A stretch of 64,000 bases of DNA from Brachionus manjavacas (lineage: Eukaryota; Rotifera; Eurotatoria; Ploima; Brachionidae), in NCBI GenBank assembly GCA_019054805.1, contig JAHQIY010000007.1:1121501-1185500 (forward strand). The letters are read 5' to 3'. The notes below the pieces were generated by a model. It did no database searches. It saw only the letters and a program-made list of their open reading frames with translations, and was not told the DNA's origin. The stretch's first letter is position 1, and every line of letters begins with the position of its first letter. Made by a program: the position numbers and the translations under genes. This document shows positions 60,484 to 64,000 of the stretch, one piece after another.

Positions 60484-63400
60484 ATGCCCGTAAAAAAAGA
60501 TGGTAAGTGATCTTTTTTTTTTTTAATTTTTATCTGAATAAAAAATGGGAAAAATTTCAGCACATTTTTTTAAACAATAAAATTTTAAGACAATAAACAC
60601 AAAATTTTGAAAAATTCTCTAGGCTAAAAATAATTTTTTCAGAATGTTTAAGAAAATTTGTAAATCAGATGAACTTATTTCGTGTTATTTTTTTTCCTTA
60701 TTCACTCCTTGTGGAGCATAGGGTCATTACTTTTGATTTCTTTTGCCTTTACCCTTGCTTCTCTCCATGTCATCCCCATTTCGATGAGCTCTTTAGTGAT
60801 TGTTGACCTCCATGTAACTGCTGGTCTTCCTACCTTACGTCGCCCTTGAGGTGCCCATTGACAGGCTCTTTTTGGTATCCGTGTTTCTTTCATTCTAAGT
60901 ACATGCCCGAGCCATCGCAGTCTTTTATTAACTTAATGGCTCTAAGTTTGTTCTTGTGTTTAAGTCAGCATTTGACAATGTCTCAGGCCAGTGTATACCG
61001 AGAATTTTCCGCAAGCTTTCAGTGTGAAATGTGTTCAGGCTTTTTTTTCAGATTCACACATCCCACAACTTTCGCTACCGTACATCAGTGTCGATTTTGC
61101 TACAGTGTTGCACATTCTGAGTTGGTTGATTTCCATGCTTGTCGAAGTCTAGCAAAGGCACTCTTTGTTTTGACAAGTCTATTCTTAATTTCTCTGTGTG
61201 TTCCCATTGTTGTACTGATGGTGCTTCCTAAGTATGTGCATTCGCTTACATACTCGATTTGTGAACCATGTGCTTGGGGTATCCAATCTGGCAGATGTTA
61301 TCTGAATAAATTTTCAGCAAATTTTTTTAAACAATAAATTTTAAGACAATAAACACAATTTTGAGAAATTCTCTAGGCTCAAAAAAATTTTTTCAGAATG
61401 TTTAAAAAAATTTGTAAATCAGACGAATTTAATTAGTGTTATTAATGAACCAGAAATTTTGATTCATTAAAAAAAAGATTTTGAAGCATCAAATTTTTTT
61501 ATTTAACCTTTCCTTGTTATGATAATTTTTGAAATTTTCAAAATTTTATAATCTAGAATATCTTGGTGAATTTTCGTCTAAAATTTAAAAATGAAGTAAA
61601 AAATTCACCTAGATTTAGGGATCTGTTTATTTAAATTAAAAAAAATATATTTTTCATTTTCTTTATTCCGAATTTCAACAATTTTATTTCTCATCATTTA
61701 ATTGATTTTTGATTATGAAAAGTCGAATAAAATTTTTTTTCTAAACAAGATGCAAAATAAATTTTGGAAAATACAGATATCTTCTGATATCTTCTAGAAT
61801 TAAAAAAAATTAATTAGACAAACATATTAAACGAAAAGGAAAATGAAAGAGAAATTAATTAAAGAAAACAAAATTCATTCAGAATTTTAAAATTAATAAA
61901 GTAAGCCTGGAAATCTATTCTGTAAAATATTTTTTCAAGTAAACAAATAAACTTACTAAAAACGTTTGGCTGACCGGTGGATGACCACGAGTCAGTCAGT
62001 TGTTATTAAAGAAAATTAAGTAATAGATAAATTTACATGTTCAGTGATTAGGTTTGAATACTTATCAATTTTATGATATTTTAATTAATTCAAAACACTG
62101 GTCAATTATAAAAGAAAAAAATTTTTTAGGTTAAGAGGATAAAAAAAATTATAATTCATTTTTTATTTATTTTGATCAAAAGACTATTTATTTCGATAAA
62201 ATAAAATACTTGAATATATCCAATATAGTTGTCTTTAAAGCGGCTTTAGGTTAAAAAAAACAATTATGTAATAGAAAAATATATTAAAAATATTATTATT
62301 ATTGAAATTTTTTTTTTTAAATCGAAATATTAATTAATTTCCAGTTTAAAATAAAAATAATGAAAATAATAAAGTCAATAAAAAAAATTAAAATTTATTT
62401 TTATTTAAGATGCACATCGAGCTTTAGAGCTTCTGGAAGAATACTGTTCTCGGCTAACGTCACCTCAAGAAAAACAATTGCGAATAGCCATAGAAAAAGT
62501 CATTTACATATTCAAAAGCAGCCTTTTTCAAGCATTACTGGACATTCAAGAGTTTTACGAAGCCATTCTTCTCGATGAAACAAAAGATACCAACTCAAAA
62601 GCGTTGGCAATATTGCGAATAGCAGACAGATGGATCGAAAATGCGCCTATATCCATGGGACCTGTAATTTTATTTTTTTCCCTATATTTGCTTCTAAGAC
62701 TCTTTTTTTTAATCAAAAATTTTAGTCATCTTAACTTTAAAATAAAGCTTTTTTCAATTAAGAACGTACAAAACGAATATTCCAAAAATGGTCTAATGGT
62801 TCAAGTGGGTTCCGGAAATTTAAGCAGCAGCCAGCAAGCTCTTTCCAACGATTCAGTCACAAGTCCTAGCTCAAAAAAAAGTCCTTCGTTTCAGAGTAAC
62901 AAAAGTGAAAATATGTCTGTAGATGGACTGAATAACAATCAAAACGTGTCGCCTAATGACCAGGCTAACTTAGTTCCAAGCTATGATGACCATTGGGTTT
63001 TTGAGTCAATAGTTTTAGAGCGAACGCCTGGTATAAGTCTTGGTTTTAGCATTGCAGGTGGCACAGATAATCCAATGTATGGAAATAACACGGCCATTTT
63101 TATTACAAAATTAACAACCGGCGGCTTGGCCGAGCGAGATGGACGCCTTAAGCCAAATGATATTTTGTACAAAGTAAACGACACTGTGCTTGTGGATGCC
63201 GATCATTCTGAAGCGGTCAAAGCGCTTAAAGAAGCAGGGCAAACAGTTCGCTTGGTTGCCAAACGACTACAACCAAGTGTGATCGATGATGTCAATCTAC
63301 AAAAAACTCAAAATGGTCTTGGATTCTCGATTTCAGGCGGTCTTGGCACTGAACTTTTTAAAAACGATCATGGTATTTTTATCACAAAAATTATCCCGGG

Positions 63401-63644
63401 CGGTGCAGCTGATCTTGATGGAAAATTAGCTGTGGGCGATAGGCTTATTAGCGTAATTATTAATTTTAATCATTTAGTTAATTTAGTTGAATTTTTTATT
63501 TTAGGTCAATGATTTTAGTCTTGAATATGTCACTCATGACGATGCTGTTAAGGTAATTGCTGGAATTGTCGATGAGTTTAATGAAATTGTTTTGCGAGTG
63601 GGCAAAGTAACCCAATACACGACTCAAAACGAGATGAATCTAGC
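60484..63644 (+). CDS. DLG1: Discs-large (DLG) MAGUK scaffold, N-terminal part
   Basis: DLG scaffolds cluster receptors and polarity proteins at junctions and synapses. Exons visible are 60484-60502 (MPVKKD), 62410-62663, 62763-63452 and 63505-63644; the last donor GTAAGT at 63645 leads beyond the window. The start matches the L27-bearing isoform of vertebrate DLG1 (MPVRKQ). The L27 domain reads HRALELLEEYCSRL, then LRIAIEKVIYIF and LFQALLDIQEFYE. A Ser/Asn-rich linker follows. PDZ1 has LGFSIAGGTDNP, IFITKLTTGGLAERDGRL and HSEAVKALKEAG. PDZ2 has LGFSISGGLGTE and IFITKIIPGGAADLDGKL, and continues in exon 4 (VTHDDAVKVI). PDZ3, SH3, HOOK and guanylate kinase parts should lie to the right. Intron 2 (62664-62762, 99 bp) has no stop in frame and would add 33 hydrophobic residues if kept. 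Intron 1 (1.9 kb) carries a LINE fragment. Confidence 0.95.
60530..60688. repeat. Direct repeat, left copy, flanking the LINE fragment
   Basis: Begins TTATCTGAATAAA and ends GTGTTAT. It shares with 61298-61442 the blocks AAGACAATAAACACAA, AAATTCTCTAGGCT and TTTTTTCAGAATGTTTAA in the same order, with a few substitutions and small indels. Confidence 0.85.
60689..61297 (-). mobile_element. 5'-truncated non-LTR retrotransposon fragment
   Basis: Read on the minus strand it starts at 61297 with a reverse-transcriptase-like segment (IEYVSECTYLGSTISTTMG, then LVKTKSAFARLRQAW). It passes through frame breaks, and continues with LRKILGIHWPETLSN and, from 60893, KRACQWAPQGRRKVGRP, AVTWRSTITKELIEMGMTW and the TGA-terminated end. 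The 3' end is a run of A (T7 on the plus strand at 60689-60695). The pattern of YLGSTIS, then a WLGH-type block, then TW...EL..MG.TW..A is that of the C-terminal part of many invertebrate non-LTR reverse transcriptases; clade not determined. It is a dead copy with stops. Confidence 0.82.
61298..61442. repeat. Direct repeat, right copy, flanking the LINE fragment
   Basis: Same orientation and order as 60530-60688. Lengths are about 145 and 159 bp. The copies sit exactly at the two ends of the LINE fragment, which is the arrangement of a very long target-site duplication. Confidence 0.85.
61443..62409 (+). other. DLG1: Remainder of DLG intron 1
   Basis: AT-rich intron sequence up to the acceptor TTATTTAAG before 62410. 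Nothing further was recognised. Confidence 0.6.
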
Positions 63645-64000
63645 GTAAGTAGAATTTTTTCAAAATAAAAGATTATAATTAGAAAATGACTCATTTTATT
63701 TGATTAATAAATGTAAAAATTAAAAATTTTCGAAAATTTAGTTTACGAAATTAAAATCGAGTTAAAAAAAATCGAGATCTAAATTAAAATCAAATAAAAA
63801 TTAAAATTAAAATCGAGAGAAATTGAGTTAAAATCTGAAATAAACAATAAATTTAAATTGAAAATAAAAAAAAAAAGTAAAAAAATTATCTTAAAAATGG
63901 TTGTTTTAGAATTTAAATGCCTACAATTGGAAAAAAATAAGGCCTGTACTTTTTTATCACTTGTTTAACTTCACCTTTTTAAATTTTCTTATATCCATAA
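63645..64000 (+). other. DLG1: DLG intron, running off the right edge
   Basis: Starts with the donor GTAAGT at 63645 and contains repeated AAATCGAG / AAATTAAAATC words near 63750-63830. No exon is visible before the window ends. Confidence 0.6.

Noticed and set aside
1..64000. Bacterial features: operons, CRISPR arrays, riboswitches, attachment sites; also tRNA and rRNA genes
   Set aside because: The window is spliced animal DNA. I scanned for regular spaced repeats and tRNA-like cloverleaf motifs by eye and saw none I could support; a covariance-model scan would be decisive for tRNAs.

Overview
The window is animal nuclear DNA. It is very AT-rich (intergenic DNA and introns consist largely of A/T runs). 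The coding sequence is cut by GT-AG introns, many only 45-60 bp long and a few of 1-3 kb. The gene content is metazoan: SOS, DLG, hyccin, hormone-sensitive lipase, SETD2 with an SRI domain, and Shisa-type membrane proteins. The short-intron, AT-rich architecture would suit a small-bodied protostome such as a monogonont rotifer, but nothing here fixes the species. All exon joins were worked out by hand from reading frame, splice phase and family similarity remembered from known proteins. No search was run.

Layout: (1) 1-1880, minus, start of a GC-rich SOS Ras exchange factor gene running off the left edge. (2) 4569-6189, minus, ZPR1 zinc-finger protein. (3) 7249-15305, plus, hyccin (FAM126), a PI4KA-complex subunit, with two 3.1-kb introns. 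(4) 15370-16631, minus, a NEK11-like kinase lacking the catalytic Asp and the glycine loop, tail-to-tail with hyccin. (5) 17.6-18.9 kb, a GGAAY repeat patch and a 5'-truncated CR1/Jockey-like LINE. (6) 20630-25487, minus, hormone-sensitive lipase with two alternative last exons. (7) 27124-28878, plus, RNase H1. (8) 28.9-37.2 kb, gene-poor, with a hammerhead-like motif and a piggyBac remnant carrying a hAT insertion. (9) 37232-45509, plus, SETD2, with transposon debris in one intron. (10) 47.2-55.0 kb, plus, three tandem Shisa-like genes, the last with two Shisa domains. (11) 55-60.5 kb, gene-poor, with a foldback element. (12) 60484 to the right edge, plus, DLG (L27 and the first two PDZ domains), with a LINE fragment between ~150-bp direct repeats in intron 1.

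The genes are a normal mix of housekeeping and signalling functions with no operon logic. Several could meet at the plasma membrane (SOS, hyccin, DLG, Shisa), but neighbourhood alone is not evidence of joint function. The most unusual points are the duplicated catalytic 3' exons of the lipase, the apparent NEK11-like pseudokinase, the Shisa cluster with an in-frame skippable Shisa exon, the hammerhead-like RNA motif, and the long direct repeats around the LINE fragment.
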